DNA of 64,000 nt from an uncultured Lachnospiraceae bacterium (GCA_910579395.1 CAJTUC010000023.1:3225-67224), one strand, 5' to 3'. Positions 8,420-17,663 are shown, counted from the stretch's first letter. Program-made: numbers and translations. The notes: generated by a model not told the origin, from the sequence alone.

Positions 8420-9691
8420 TTACCCAAAAATCTTCTCAAAAACCTCAAAACAATCTAACGTCGCAAAATAATCCTTCGGCGTCTCCGCTCTTCTGATCAA
8501 CTGCACGCTACCCTCCTCTTTCAAAAGCAATTCCGCGGAGCGCAGTTTTCCGTTATAATTATAGCCCATCGCATGACCGTGCGCGCCCGTATCGTGGATG
8601 ACGAGATAATCTCCTTTTTCGATTTCCGGCAGCATTCTGTCAATTGCGAATTTATCGTTATTTTCACACAGGGAACCCGTCACATCGTATTGATGGCCGC
8701 AGGGATGGTCTTCCTTGCCGAGTACCGTGATATGATGATATGCACCGTACATGGCAGGACGCATCAGATTGACCGCACAGGCATCCACGCCGATATATTC
8801 TTTATGAGTGTGCTTCTCATGAATCGCCTGTGTAACGAGCGCTCCGTATGGCCCCATCATGAAACGGCCCATCTCGGTATAGATTGCAACGTCTCCCATA
8901 CCCGCCGGAACAAGGATTTCTTCATATACTTTCCGCACGCCTTCCCCGATGACTCTGATATCATTCGGCTCCTGCTCCGGCGTATAAGGAATGCCGACGC
9001 CGCCCGAAAGATTGATAAAGGAAACGCTGACGCCAGTCTCTTCTTTCAGCTTTACGGCCAGTTCAAAAAGCTGCCCGGCAAGCTGTGGATAATATTCGTT
9101 CGTCACCGTGTTGCTCGCGAGAAAAGCATGAATACCGAAACGCTTTACGCCTTTTTCCTTTAAAATGCGGAATCCTTCGAATAACTGCTCCGTCGTAAAA
9201 CCGTATTTGGAATCTCCCGGATTGTCCATGATGCCGTTGCTCATCTGAAACACGCCGCCCGGATTGTAACGGCAGCTCATCGTTTCGGGAAGTTTCCCCA
9301 GAATTTTTTCCAGAAAAGCAATATGCGTGATGTCATCCAGATTGATGATCGCACCGATTTTTGCCGCATATTCATAGTCTTCCTGCGGTGTATCGTTGGA
9401 AGAGAACATCACATCTTCCCCGTTAATACCAAGCGCATTGCTCAGCATCAGCTCTGTCAGGGAAGAACAGTCGCAGCCACAGCCATATTCATGCAGAATA
9501 TCGATCAAAAAGGGATTCGGCGTCGCTTTTACCGCAAAATACTCTTTAAAGCCTTTATTCCATGCAAATGCCTCTTTTACGGCCTTTGCATTCTCCCGAA
9601 TGCCCTTCTCGTCATAAATATGAAAAGGGGTGGGATAAGTTTTCGTAATCTCTTCTATTTTCTCTTTTGTCACAAACGGTACTTTTTTCAT
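8420..9691 (-). CDS. lysA: Diaminopimelate decarboxylase
   Basis: A 423-residue PLP enzyme of the alanine-racemase-like fold III group that converts meso-diaminopimelate to lysine. The PLP lysine lies in EYFAVKATPNP, the phosphate-binding glycines in NLSGGVGIPY, and the second active-site cysteine region in GSLCENNDKF. The start ATG is preceded by AGAAAGGAGCGG. It is flanked by tRNA-Leu and ung and appears to be transcribed alone. Fold III decarboxylases for other basic substrates (carboxynorspermidine) are a less likely alternative because the length and GSLCE motif fit LysA. No lysine riboswitch consensus was seen in the 190-base leader. Confidence 0.88.
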   Translation of the reverse strand: MKKVPFVTKEKIEEITKTYPTPFHIYDEKGIRENAKAVKEAFAWNKGFKEYFAVKATPNPFLIDILHEYGCGCDCSSLTELMLSNALGINGEDVMFSSNDTPQEDYEYAAKIGAIINLDDITHIAFLEKILGKLPETMSCRYNPGGVFQMSNGIMDNPGDSKYGFTTEQLFEGFRILKEKGVKRFGIHAFLASNTVTNEYYPQLAGQLFELAVKLKEETGVSVSFINLSGGVGIPYTPEQEPNDIRVIGEGVRKVYEEILVPAGMGDVAIYTEMGRFMMGPYGALVTQAIHEKHTHKEYIGVDACAVNLMRPAMYGAYHHITVLGKEDHPCGHQYDVTGSLCENNDKFAIDRMLPEIEKGDYLVIHDTGAHGHAMGYNYNGKLRSAELLLKEEGSVQLIRRAETPKDYFATLDCFEVFEKIFG

Positions 9692-9880
9692 TTGTAAGAC
9701 CGCTCCTTTCTGAAATCTTTTTCATTGCCCGAGCGCTGTCTGGCCCGTTTTATTCTCTCGTCGAGACCAGCATAGTCTCATTCAGCCTGCGGTCCTATTT
9801 TATCACCATACCGTTTTATCTGTAAATATGATAATTAGAATCTCAGTAATTCAATTATTTGATTATTCCGATTATCCGCA
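9692..9880 (-). other. 5' leader of lysA with hairpins, unclassified
   Basis: The interval contains a GAGAC/GTCTC hairpin near 9765-9780 and a weak promoter candidate (TTACAG, 17 bases, TAAAAT, about 9827-9799). I looked for lysine-riboswitch and T-box consensus blocks and did not find them. Confidence 0.3.
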
Positions 9881-10558
9881 TCAGATATTTTCAATCTGCC
9901 AGTCAATCGGCTCTGCTCCGTTAGCCTTTAAAAATTCATTGGCCTGACTGAAATGCTTACAGCCGAAAAAGCCGCGGTACGCAGACAGCGGACTCGGATG
10001 CGGGGCTTTCAGAATCAGATGCTTCGGATTGGTCAGCATGGGAATCTTGCTCTGTGCCGGCCGCCCCCATAACAGGTACACAATCGGCCGTTCCTGTGCG
10101 TTCACGGCATGGATGACCGCATCCGTAAACTCTTCCCACCCTTTTCCCTGATGGGAATTGGCTTGATGGGCCCGAACGGTCAGGACGGTATTCAGAAGCA
10201 GAACGCCCTGATCCGCCCATTTTTTCAAATAACCGTTATTCGGTATATAACAGCCCAGATCGTCATGCAGTTCCTGATAAATATTCTGCAGAGAAGGCGG
10301 TATATCCTTCTGATCGGGCAATACGGAGAAGCTCATGCCATGTGCCTGATGTTCGTTATGATAAGGGTCCTGGCCAAGCAAAAGCACTTTAACATCGCTC
10401 AGCGGCGTAAAATGAAAAGCATTGAAAATATCATCTGCCGGCGGATAAACTACCACTTTGCTATACTCTTCCCGTATGAACTGATAAAGCTGTTTATAAT
10501 ACGGCTTCCGAAATTCCGCTCCTAACGCTTCCGCCCAGTCATTACTCAACATCGCCAT
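9881..10558 (-). CDS. ung: Uracil-DNA glycosylase, family 1
   Basis: Removes uracil from DNA in base-excision repair. The water-activating motif GQDPYHNEHQAHGMSFS and the minor-groove motif HPSPLSAYRG are both intact, as are the LLLNTVLTV uracil-pocket segment and the LLWGRPAQ strand. The start is placed at the ATG giving MAMLSNDW, because GAAGGGAG lies about 12 bases upstream; this gives 225 residues, the usual length. An upstream in-frame ATG would add 14 residues. The gene follows a chemoreceptor gene by 70 bases and precedes lysA. Confidence 0.95.
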   Translation of the reverse strand: MAMLSNDWAEALGAEFRKPYYKQLYQFIREEYSKVVVYPPADDIFNAFHFTPLSDVKVLLLGQDPYHNEHQAHGMSFSVLPDQKDIPPSLQNIYQELHDDLGCYIPNNGYLKKWADQGVLLLNTVLTVRAHQANSHQGKGWEEFTDAVIHAVNAQERPIVYLLWGRPAQSKIPMLTNPKHLILKAPHPSPLSAYRGFFGCKHFSQANEFLKANGAEPIDWQIENI

Positions 10559-10628
10559 GCGCCATATGCTCCCTTCTCTTTCGTCAATTCTTTCTATCAA
10601 TCATGCTTTTATTCCGTCTGCGATATAC

Positions 10629-12287
10629 CTATCTCCTGTTCCTTATCCGGAACATGCCGATCATATTCCGGAGCAGGCCTGCCTGCGAACTGAGCTGCTG
10701 GCTTGTCGCCGCACTTTCCTCCGCCGTTGCCGAATTGGTCTGTACCACATTGGAAATCTGATTGATCTGTTCTCTGATTTCAAAAACGGAGTCTGCCTGT
10801 GCGCGTGCCGCCTCTGCAATCATGTTCGTTGTCTCAACAACTTCGTTTGCACCGGAAACAACCGTAACCAACTGTTCCGCCGTTTCACTGGCAATCCTTG
10901 TTCCCTCTTTCACCGCTTCAATAGAACGTTCTATCAGATTTGCCGTTGACTTGGAAGCTTCGGAACTTCTGCCCGCCAGCTCCCGTACTTCCTCCGCTAC
11001 GACCGCAAAGCCTTTTCCGACCTCTCCTGCCCTGGCTGCTTCCACCGCCGCATTCAATGCGAGAATGTTTGTCTGGGAAGAAATGTTTTCAATCGTCTTA
11101 ATAATCTTTCCGATCTCATTGGAGCGCGCATCGATTGCTTCCATCGCCGCGATCATTTCCTGCATCTTCTGGTTGCTTTCCATCAGCTGTGCGCCGACAG
11201 CTTCCACCTTCTGGCTGGCCTGCACGGCATTCTCAGCCGTTCTTCCCACCTGCTCGGAAATCTGCCGGATATTGCTGTCCAGTTCTTCTACGGCGCTCGC
11301 CTGTTCCACCGCGCCCTGGCTCAATGCCTGCGCACCAATCGACATCTGCTCGGAACCGTTCGATACATGATCGGAACTTTCTACGATCTGTGACATCGTA
11401 TCGTTCAATTTATCGAGAATATTATCGAGAGATTCTTTAATAGATGCAAAATCTCCCACATAAGTCTGCTCGGTCGCCAAAGTCAGATCACCCTGTGCGA
11501 TTGATTCCAACACCGCTGAAATCTCGCCTATGTATCCTTTTAGACGTATAATTGTTTTTTCAAAAGTCTCCGCCAGAAAGCCAATCTCATTATTGGAGTG
11601 AATATCAATTTTTACATTCTGCCTGCTGTCCAGCCCAAGTTCTCCCCGTTCCATCGTCTGCGCCAATACCGTCAGCTTCGATAACGGACTGGATACAACG
11701 CCTCTGATATAAGCCGCCAACAGCAGAACACAAATAATGACCATAGCGCCGCCAAGCACACAGGTCGTTCCAACCGTTGACGTAACCTGTTCATTTGCCT
11801 GGGAAATAGAGATTCCGGAAAAAATCAGTCCGTTGATTTTTCCGTCTTCTCCTTTGGTCGGTACATAGGAACAAAGATGGTCAACGCCCAGAATCTGGGC
11901 ATTTCCCACATAAGATTCTCCTTTTACCAGCACGATATCGTTCAACTCCGCTGAAAGTTTCGTTCCGACCGCCCGCTTTCCATCCTGTAGAATCGTCGTG
12001 TACGCGCGTTCATCTCCATGAAAAATCGTAAATTCACATCCCGTTTCCTGTTTCAGATCATCCAGTAGCTGTGTCATATCTTCCGGTCCGCTATACTTTT
12101 CCAGCTCATATGCTAAAATATTCGTTCCGGTCACACACTGCTCCCTCAGTGTATTCAATGTCAGTCTGTAAAACATATAAACACACTGTGCAACTGTCAA
12201 TGCAATGCCGACGATCATCATGCACGCCACCATCACATTCAATCTCCTTCCAAGATGCCTCATCTTTCTTCCATTTCCGGTTTCCAT
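10629..12287 (-). CDS. Methyl-accepting chemotaxis protein with extracellular Cache-type sensor
   Basis: About 552 residues. TM1 (about 18-40) and TM2 (about 178-200) flank a periplasm-facing domain of single-Cache type, with the marker segments GCEFTIFHGD, GTKLSAELND and GLIFSGIS. A HAMP domain follows (SSPLSKLTVLAQTMERGE), then a long methyl-accepting coiled coil whose signalling tip ENISSQTNILALNAAVEAARAG and FAVVAEEVRELA are canonical. The ligand is unknown. No chemotaxis or flagellar genes are nearby. The preceding bases carry the shared start cassette, here with GTG as the first codon (GTG-GTT-ATT-GAA-ATG). Confidence 0.93.
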   Translation of the reverse strand: METGNGRKMRHLGRRLNVMVACMMIVGIALTVAQCVYMFYRLTLNTLREQCVTGTNILAYELEKYSGPEDMTQLLDDLKQETGCEFTIFHGDERAYTTILQDGKRAVGTKLSAELNDIVLVKGESYVGNAQILGVDHLCSYVPTKGEDGKINGLIFSGISISQANEQVTSTVGTTCVLGGAMVIICVLLLAAYIRGVVSSPLSKLTVLAQTMERGELGLDSRQNVKIDIHSNNEIGFLAETFEKTIIRLKGYIGEISAVLESIAQGDLTLATEQTYVGDFASIKESLDNILDKLNDTMSQIVESSDHVSNGSEQMSIGAQALSQGAVEQASAVEELDSNIRQISEQVGRTAENAVQASQKVEAVGAQLMESNQKMQEMIAAMEAIDARSNEIGKIIKTIENISSQTNILALNAAVEAARAGEVGKGFAVVAEEVRELAGRSSEASKSTANLIERSIEAVKEGTRIASETAEQLVTVVSGANEVVETTNMIAEAARAQADSVFEIREQINQISNVVQTNSATAEESAATSQQLSSQAGLLRNMIGMFRIRNRR

Positions 12288-12389
12288 TTCAATAACCACG
12301 CCTTTCTCTTAGTTTTTCATATTTGGGCCTTTATGGCACATCTCTTCATTATTCTGTTTTCATGTATTTTCAGCTCAGTCTACAACACT

Positions 12390-15029
12390 TTAATGCAGCT
12401 GTCCTTCCAGCGCCTTCGCCGCCTCTTCGACTGCCGCGTCTATTCCTGCCGGATTCTTACCACCGGCCTGCGCCATATTCGGACGTCCGCCGCCGCCGCC
12501 GCCAACGAGTCCCGCAATGCTTTTGATCAGATTGCCTGCATGGGCTCCCGCCGCCATTGCGCCGTCCGTCGCCATCGCGATCAGGTTCACTTTTCCGTCT
12601 TTATCCGATGCCAGAACGACAACACCTTCACCCAGCTTTTCTTTTAACTGATCACCCAGATCGCGCAGACCATTCATATCCACGCCGGATACTTTAGATG
12701 CCAGAAGCTTCGTTCCTTTCACATCTTTGACCTGATTCATAACGTCGCCCAGCGCATCTTTGGCTGCTTTGCTCTTTAATGACTCGTTTTCACTCTGTAA
12801 TGCTTTTAATTCTGCCATTAAATGTCCGCACCGATCTAACAGATTAACAGGTGTTGTCTTCAAGATTTTGGATGCCTCCTCCAGCTTTTCCTCCAGTTCC
12901 GCATAATATTTCGAAACACTGCTTCCGGTCAACGCCTCAATCCTTCTGACCCCGGCCGCAACACCGCTCTCAGAAATAATTTTGAAAGAAGAAATCAATC
13001 CCGTGCTGCCGACATGCGTACCGCCGCAAAACTCCTTGGAGAAATCACCCATCTCTACGACGCGCACTTTTTCACCGTATTTTTCACCAAAAAGCGCCAT
13101 TGCTCCAGTCTTTTTCGCTTCCTCCAATGTCAGAACTTCCGTAACGACCGGAATATTTTCCGCAATCTTCTCGTTGACAATCTGCTCCACTTTGACCAGT
13201 TCTTCCGCTGTCATTGCAGAGAAATGGGAAAAGTCAAAACGAAGCCTTTCGCCGTCATTATAAGAACCGGACTGCTCTACATGGCTTCCGAGCACCATAC
13301 GGAGCGCTTTTTGCAGCAAATGCGTTGCGCTGTGGTTCTTACAGGTTGCATTTCTTCTTTCCGCATCTACTTCCAATGTAACCGTATCTCCAGCCTTGAA
13401 CATGCCGGAAGTCATACGGCCGATATGTCCCACCTTGCCGCCCAAAAGCTTCACGGTCTCTTCTACCTGGAAAGTACCGTTCTCACTGCGGATAACACCG
13501 ATATCGCCGGCCTGGCCGCCCATCGTCGCATAGAAAGGCGTTTCATCCACAAAAATCGTCCCGACTTCGCCGTCCGTCAGTGCTTCCACAAGTTCCGTTT
13601 CCGTCGTCAGAACAGAAATAACAGAATCGTGTGCAAGACGATCATAGCCGACAAATTCAGAAGTCACACTCGGGTCGATGGATTCATATACGGTCACGTC
13701 TGCACCCATATAATTTGTAACTTTGCGGGCTTTGCGCGCCTTGACCTTCTGCTCTTCCATCGCCGCACGGAACCCTTCTTCGTCCACGCTGAATCCTTTT
13801 TCCTCCAGAATTTCTTTCGTTAAATCGATTGGGAATCCATAAGTATCATACAATTTGAACGTATCCTCACCGGAAAGTTCCTTATTTCCTTCTCTCGTCA
13901 GCTTCTCTTCCATTTCCATCAGAATGCTGAGCCCCTGGTCAATGGTCTTGTTGAACTTGTTCTCTTCCTGTGTCAAAACATTTAAAATAAATTCTTTCTT
14001 TTCCTCTAATTCAGGATAACCGTCCTTGGAACCTTCGATGACCGTATTACTGAGCGCGGCAAGGAAAGTTTCCTGAATGCCGAGTTTCCGCCCCTGACGT
14101 GCCGCTCTTCTGATGATTCGGCGGAGCACATAACCGCGCCCCTCATTGGAAGGCATGATACCGTCTGAAATCATGAAGGTCGCCGAACGGATATGGTCCG
14201 TAATGATACGGATGGATACATCCGTATCGTAATCTTCTTTATAGGAAACACCTGCAATTTCGCACACTTTTGTACGAAGCTCCAATACCGTGTCCACATC
14301 AAAAATGGAGTCCACATCCTGTACAACGGATGCGAGCCGCTCAAGCCCCATACCGGTATCGATGTTTTTCTGTGTGAGTTCCGTATAGTTTCCCTTACCG
14401 TCGTTATCGAACTGCGTAAAGACATTGTTCCAGATTTCCATATAACGGTCGCAGTCACAGCCTACCGTACATCCCGGTTTTCCACAGCCGTACTGCTCTC
14501 CACGGTCATAATAAACTTCGGAACACGGGCCACAGGGGCCGGAACCATGCTCCCAGAAATTATCTTCCTTGCCGAACCGGAAAATCCGCTCCGGAGCGAT
14601 GCCGATTTCCTTATTCCAGATTTCAAAGGCTTCCTCATCGTTCTCATAAATGGAAGGATAAAGCCTGTCTGCATCGAGTCCGACGACCTCCGTCAAGAAC
14701 TCCCAGCACCAGGCAATCGCCTCATGCTTGAAATAGTCTCCGAAGGAAAAATTGCCGAGCATCTCAAAAAAAGTACCGTGTCTCGCCGTCTTGCCCACAT
14801 TCTCCAGATCGCCTGTCCGAATACACTTCTGGCAGGTCGTCACCCTGCGCCTCGGCGGTATTTCCTGCCCCGTAAAATAAGGCTTCAGCGGCGCCATGCC
14901 GGAATTGATCAACAACAGACTGTTGTCGTTATGCGGCACCAGCGAAAAACTTTTCATCTTCAAATGCTCCTTGCTCTCAAAAAAATCAAGGAACATCCTT
15001 CTCAATTCATTTACACCATACTTTTTCAT
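12390..15029 (-). CDS. alaS: Alanyl-tRNA synthetase
   Basis: 879 residues, class II synthetase that charges tRNA-Ala. The catalytic core begins MRRMFLDFFESKEHL with GMAPLKPYFTG and motif 3 GMGLERLASV. The editing domain zinc ligands are visible in HSATHLLQKAL and CGGTHVGSTG. The C-terminal C-Ala domain ends with a glycine run (GGGGGGRPNMAQAGG), normal for AlaRS. It starts 12 bases after the glyS stop codon, so glyS and alaS form one unit. No T-box leader is present upstream. Confidence 0.97.
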   Translation of the reverse strand: MKKYGVNELRRMFLDFFESKEHLKMKSFSLVPHNDNSLLLINSGMAPLKPYFTGQEIPPRRRVTTCQKCIRTGDLENVGKTARHGTFFEMLGNFSFGDYFKHEAIAWCWEFLTEVVGLDADRLYPSIYENDEEAFEIWNKEIGIAPERIFRFGKEDNFWEHGSGPCGPCSEVYYDRGEQYGCGKPGCTVGCDCDRYMEIWNNVFTQFDNDGKGNYTELTQKNIDTGMGLERLASVVQDVDSIFDVDTVLELRTKVCEIAGVSYKEDYDTDVSIRIITDHIRSATFMISDGIMPSNEGRGYVLRRIIRRAARQGRKLGIQETFLAALSNTVIEGSKDGYPELEEKKEFILNVLTQEENKFNKTIDQGLSILMEMEEKLTREGNKELSGEDTFKLYDTYGFPIDLTKEILEEKGFSVDEEGFRAAMEEQKVKARKARKVTNYMGADVTVYESIDPSVTSEFVGYDRLAHDSVISVLTTETELVEALTDGEVGTIFVDETPFYATMGGQAGDIGVIRSENGTFQVEETVKLLGGKVGHIGRMTSGMFKAGDTVTLEVDAERRNATCKNHSATHLLQKALRMVLGSHVEQSGSYNDGERLRFDFSHFSAMTAEELVKVEQIVNEKIAENIPVVTEVLTLEEAKKTGAMALFGEKYGEKVRVVEMGDFSKEFCGGTHVGSTGLISSFKIISESGVAAGVRRIEALTGSSVSKYYAELEEKLEEASKILKTTPVNLLDRCGHLMAELKALQSENESLKSKAAKDALGDVMNQVKDVKGTKLLASKVSGVDMNGLRDLGDQLKEKLGEGVVVLASDKDGKVNLIAMATDGAMAAGAHAGNLIKSIAGLVGGGGGGRPNMAQAGGKNPAGIDAAVEEAAKALEGQLH

Positions 15030-15041
15030 CGCATTATCTCC

Positions 15042-16430
15042 CTAAAACGTAAATTTATCCGCAAAGTAAGCATCAAGCTTTTCAATCGCCACACGCTCCT
15101 GCTCCATGGAATCCCGAAATCTGACCGTTACACACTGATCGTTCTCGGAATCGAAATCGTATGTAACGCAGAACGGCGTACCGATTTCATCCTGTCTTCT
15201 GTAACGTTTACCGATGTTGCCCCTGTCGTCAAATTCACAATTATATTTTTTCGACAACTGTGCAAAAATCTTCTCCGCGCCTTCATTCAACTTCTTGGAA
15301 AGCGGAAGCACGCCGATCTTTACGGGTGCAAGGGCCGGATGGAAATGCAGCACGGTACGCATATCACCTTCGCCAATCTCTTCTTCATCATAAGCCGCAC
15401 AAAGGAACGCCAATACGACACGGTCTGCACCGAGCGACGGCTCAATTACATAAGGAACATATTTTTCATTCTTGCTGTCATCGAAATAGGACATATCCTC
15501 TCCCGATGTATTCTGGTGCTGCGTCAGGTCGTAGTCCGTCCTGTCCGCGATACCCCACAACTCGCCCCAGCCGAACGGGAACAGGAATTCGATATCGGTC
15601 GTTCCTTTAGAATAGAAGCATAATTCTTCCGGAGAATGGTCACGCAGTCTCATTTCCTCTTCCTTCATGCCGAGAGAAAGCAGCCAGTCACGGCAAAAGC
15701 CTCTCCAATACTGGAACCATTCCATATCGGTTCCCGGTTCACAGAAAAACTCCAGCTCCATCTGCTCGAACTCTCTCGTACGGAAAGTAAAGTTACCCGG
15801 CGTGATCTCATTTCGGAAAGACTTCCCGATCTGTCCGATACCGAAAGGAATCTTCTTACGGGATGTTCTCTGTACGTTCTTAAAATTAACGAAGATACCC
15901 TGCGCCGTCTCCGGTCTTAAATACACCGTATTTTTGGCATCTTCCGTAACACCCTGAAAAGTCTTGAACATCAGATTGAACTGTCTGATATCCGTAAAAT
16001 TATGTTTTCCGCAGGTAGGACAGGGTATGTTATGTTCTTCGACGAAGTCCTTCATCTGCTGCTGTGTCCATCCATCAATCGGGTCTTTCAGTTCTATGCC
16101 GTTTTTCTCCGCGAACTCTTCAATCAGCTGGTCAGCGCGGAAACGCTCATGACATTCTTTGCAATCCATTAACGGGTCAGAAAAACCGCCAAGATGTCCT
16201 GACGCTACCCACGTCTGCGGATTCATCAAAATCGCACAGTCCACACCGACGTTATAGGGGTTTTCCATAATGAACTTCTGCCACCATGCTTTTTTGACAT
16301 TGTTCTTTAATTCCACACCCAGATTACCGTAGTCCCATGTATTCGCAAGACCACCGTAAATCTCCGAACCGGGATACACGAAACCCCTCGCCTTCGCCAG
16401 TGCGACAATTTTCTCCATTGTTTTTTCCAT
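15042..16430 (-). CDS. glyS: Glycyl-tRNA synthetase, single-chain (alpha2) class II type
   Basis: 462 residues from the ATG giving MEKTMEKIVALAKARGF. Motif 2 is FRNEITPGNFTFRTREFEQMELEFF-like (R-x-E core) and motif 3 is GADRVVLAFLCAAYDEE, with the C-terminal anticodon-binding domain from PVKIGVLPLSKK. A zinc-binding CxxC pair lies in the insertion CPTCGKHNFTD with CKECHERF. It is the archaeal/eukaryotic-like alpha2 type common in Firmicutes other than Bacillus. The start cassette ATG-GTG-ATT-TTT-ATG precedes the chosen start; the longer reading upstream of that runs into repeat DNA and is rejected. Confidence 0.95.
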   Translation of the reverse strand: MEKTMEKIVALAKARGFVYPGSEIYGGLANTWDYGNLGVELKNNVKKAWWQKFIMENPYNVGVDCAILMNPQTWVASGHLGGFSDPLMDCKECHERFRADQLIEEFAEKNGIELKDPIDGWTQQQMKDFVEEHNIPCPTCGKHNFTDIRQFNLMFKTFQGVTEDAKNTVYLRPETAQGIFVNFKNVQRTSRKKIPFGIGQIGKSFRNEITPGNFTFRTREFEQMELEFFCEPGTDMEWFQYWRGFCRDWLLSLGMKEEEMRLRDHSPEELCFYSKGTTDIEFLFPFGWGELWGIADRTDYDLTQHQNTSGEDMSYFDDSKNEKYVPYVIEPSLGADRVVLAFLCAAYDEEEIGEGDMRTVLHFHPALAPVKIGVLPLSKKLNEGAEKIFAQLSKKYNCEFDDRGNIGKRYRRQDEIGTPFCVTYDFDSENDQCVTVRFRDSMEQERVAIEKLDAYFADKFTF

Positions 16431-16454
16431 AAAAATCACCATGCCTTTCTCTCC

Positions 16455-16527
16455 ACCTGCGAACTTTGGGCGACGCTGAAAGCGTCTTGGCACCAATATT
16501 CGCGTGTGAAAATTTATTTTTCACACT
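16455..16527 (-). repeat. Hairpin module upstream of glyS start cassette
   Basis: Contains GTGTGAAAAT with ATTTTTCACAC as one hairpin and a GCGAA...TTCGC stem enclosing a GACGC/GCGTC hairpin. Equivalent modules occur at 16871-16930, 48612-48672 and 58590-58652, three of the four immediately before the GAGAAAGGCATGGT start cassette. Confidence 0.65.
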
Positions 16528-16584
16528 AACCTCCATGATTCCGCTTTGCGGAATCTCAAAATCTCAAGACAAACAAGTTTGTCA

Positions 16585-16700
16585 GGGAGAATGCCGCTTT
16601 TTAGGCATTCTCCAGCGTGAGAAAGATTTGCCTTCGGCAAATCGTAGAACTTCTTAGCAAAACAGCCTTTGCTGTGAGCTCTAGAAGTTCTTCTCACGCT
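16585..16700 (-). repeat. Structured repeat, copy A
   Basis: First hairpin GGGAGAATGCC/GGCATTCTCC, then an outer stem AGCGTGAGAA/TTCTCACGCT that encloses GATTTGCC/GGCAAATC and TAGAACTTC/GAAGTTCTA stems. Same plan as copies B to H. Confidence 0.75.
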
Positions 16701-16740
16701 AACCTCCATGATTCCGCTTTGCGGAATCTCAAATCTGGAT

Positions 16741-16855
16741 GAAGAATGCCCGGATTGGGGGCATTCTTCGGTGTGAAGAAGATTTGCTTTGCAAATCCAT
16801 AGAAGTTCTTGGCGAAACAGCCTTTGCTGTGAGCCTTAGAACTTCTCTTCACACT
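16741..16855 (-). repeat. Structured repeat, copy B
   Basis: First hairpin GAAGAATGCC/GGCATTCTTC, outer stem GTGTGAAGA/TCTTCACAC, inner GATTTGC/GCAAATC. Base changes relative to copy A occur on both sides of the stems, so pairing is kept. Confidence 0.75.
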
Positions 16856-16870
16856 ATTCTCTATTTCTAC

Positions 16871-16930
16871 TCAACCTGCGAGTTTGGCCGCAGGTCCAAA
16901 CTTGCGTGTGAAAAATCAAAGATTTTTCGC
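16871..16930 (-). repeat. Hairpin module at the 3' end of the lipoprotein gene
   Basis: CCTGCG/CGCAGG-like stem with GTTTGG/CCAAAC, followed by AAAAATC/GATTTTT. It touches the stop codon of the lipoprotein gene. Confidence 0.55.
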
Positions 16931-16931
16931 C

Positions 16932-17555
16932 CTATTGATATATCACATAAGAAACCACACCGTCTTCCCCTGCATCGATCAGCGCATCTCTTTTGCCGGA
17001 AAGGCTTATGTTCTCACTGGTATACACAATTTTCCCATATACGTTCACATCCAGCGCCTCTCCCGCATTCGTCTGGATAATGACAATACGGCTCTCCCCT
17101 GCGGAAGAAACCTCCTCCTCACTAACAGCCGCGCCGTCCTGTCCGACGAGATTTTTCATGGAATATCCCTGTGCGGATGCTTCGGAAACGGTACCGCTGA
17201 AAAGTTCTCTGTTATTGAAATCCGTATAGTCGTTATCCGTCTGATAAGTCATCTCCACAATGATGTTCTCGCCGTTTGCTTTTATGGATTCACAGACAAT
17301 CTTATCGCCTCTGCCGAGTCTGCTTATCTTCTCCTGGGCTAACGCTTCCAGTTCTTCTATATCGATATTATAATGTCCCAGTGCTTCTGTATCTGCATCA
17401 TAGTACTCCTGTTCAAACCGTTCTATGATCGTCTGCCGAATCGTCCCGTCTTTCTGAATGGAAACCGTATTCCTATCGGGAACCGTCTCACTGCCGCATC
17501 CGGCCAAGATACATACCGCCGCCATTATGAAAAAAATCTTAATCCAGTTTCGCAT
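16932..17555 (-). CDS. Lipoprotein of unknown function
   Basis: 207 residues from MRNWIKIFFIM. The signal peptide ends in a lipobox ILAGCGS, so the mature protein begins at the Cys and is anchored outside the membrane. The rest is acidic, with no motif I recognise; the central part QGYSMKNLVGQDGAAVS and C-terminal strands KIVYTSENISLSG suggest a small beta-rich domain. A consensus promoter lies 44 bases upstream, and structured repeats follow the stop codon before glyS. An upstream in-frame ATG exists but lacks a ribosome binding site. Confidence 0.75.
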   Translation of the reverse strand: MRNWIKIFFIMAAVCILAGCGSETVPDRNTVSIQKDGTIRQTIIERFEQEYYDADTEALGHYNIDIEELEALAQEKISRLGRGDKIVCESIKANGENIIVEMTYQTDNDYTDFNNRELFSGTVSEASAQGYSMKNLVGQDGAAVSEEEVSSAGESRIVIIQTNAGEALDVNVYGKIVYTSENISLSGKRDALIDAGEDGVVSYVIYQ

Positions 17556-17598
17556 CTCCTTTTCCTCGCTCCTGTCAATTCCTAACATACTGCATTAC

Positions 17599-17627
17599 AT
17601 TATATCCGACTTAATCAGGTTTTTCAA
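17599..17627 (-). promoter_or_regulatory. Sigma-A promoter of the lipoprotein gene
   Basis: Minus strand TTGAAA (17627-17622), 17-base spacer, TATAAT (17604-17599). Confidence 0.75.
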
Positions 17628-17663
17628 CAGCCATCTTTCGTATTTTTTCCATCCGGAACATCA

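Larger units (their letters stand above)
16431..16931. other. 500-base gene-free stretch filled with structured repeats
   Basis: Reading from the lipoprotein stop towards glyS on the minus strand: a hairpin module (about 16871-16930), structured repeat B (16741-16855), a GATTCCGC hairpin, structured repeat A (16585-16700), a second GATTCCGC hairpin (16537-16556), a second hairpin module (16455-16527) and the glyS start cassette. A 62-codon minus-strand reading (16521-16709) exists inside repeat A but its frame is not kept in most other copies, so it is not called. Confidence 0.75.

Noticed and set aside
9692..9880. Lysine riboswitch upstream of lysA
   Set aside because: Only simple hairpins are visible; the conserved core blocks of the lysine riboswitch and the T-box sequence are not present.
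14193..15623. 476-codon plus-strand reading over alaS/glyS
   Set aside because: Antisense shadow of two certain synthetase genes.
16431..16931. T-box leader for glyS-alaS
   Set aside because: The long leader is entirely repeat hairpins; no AGGGTGGNACCGCG-type T-box sequence or specifier loop was found.
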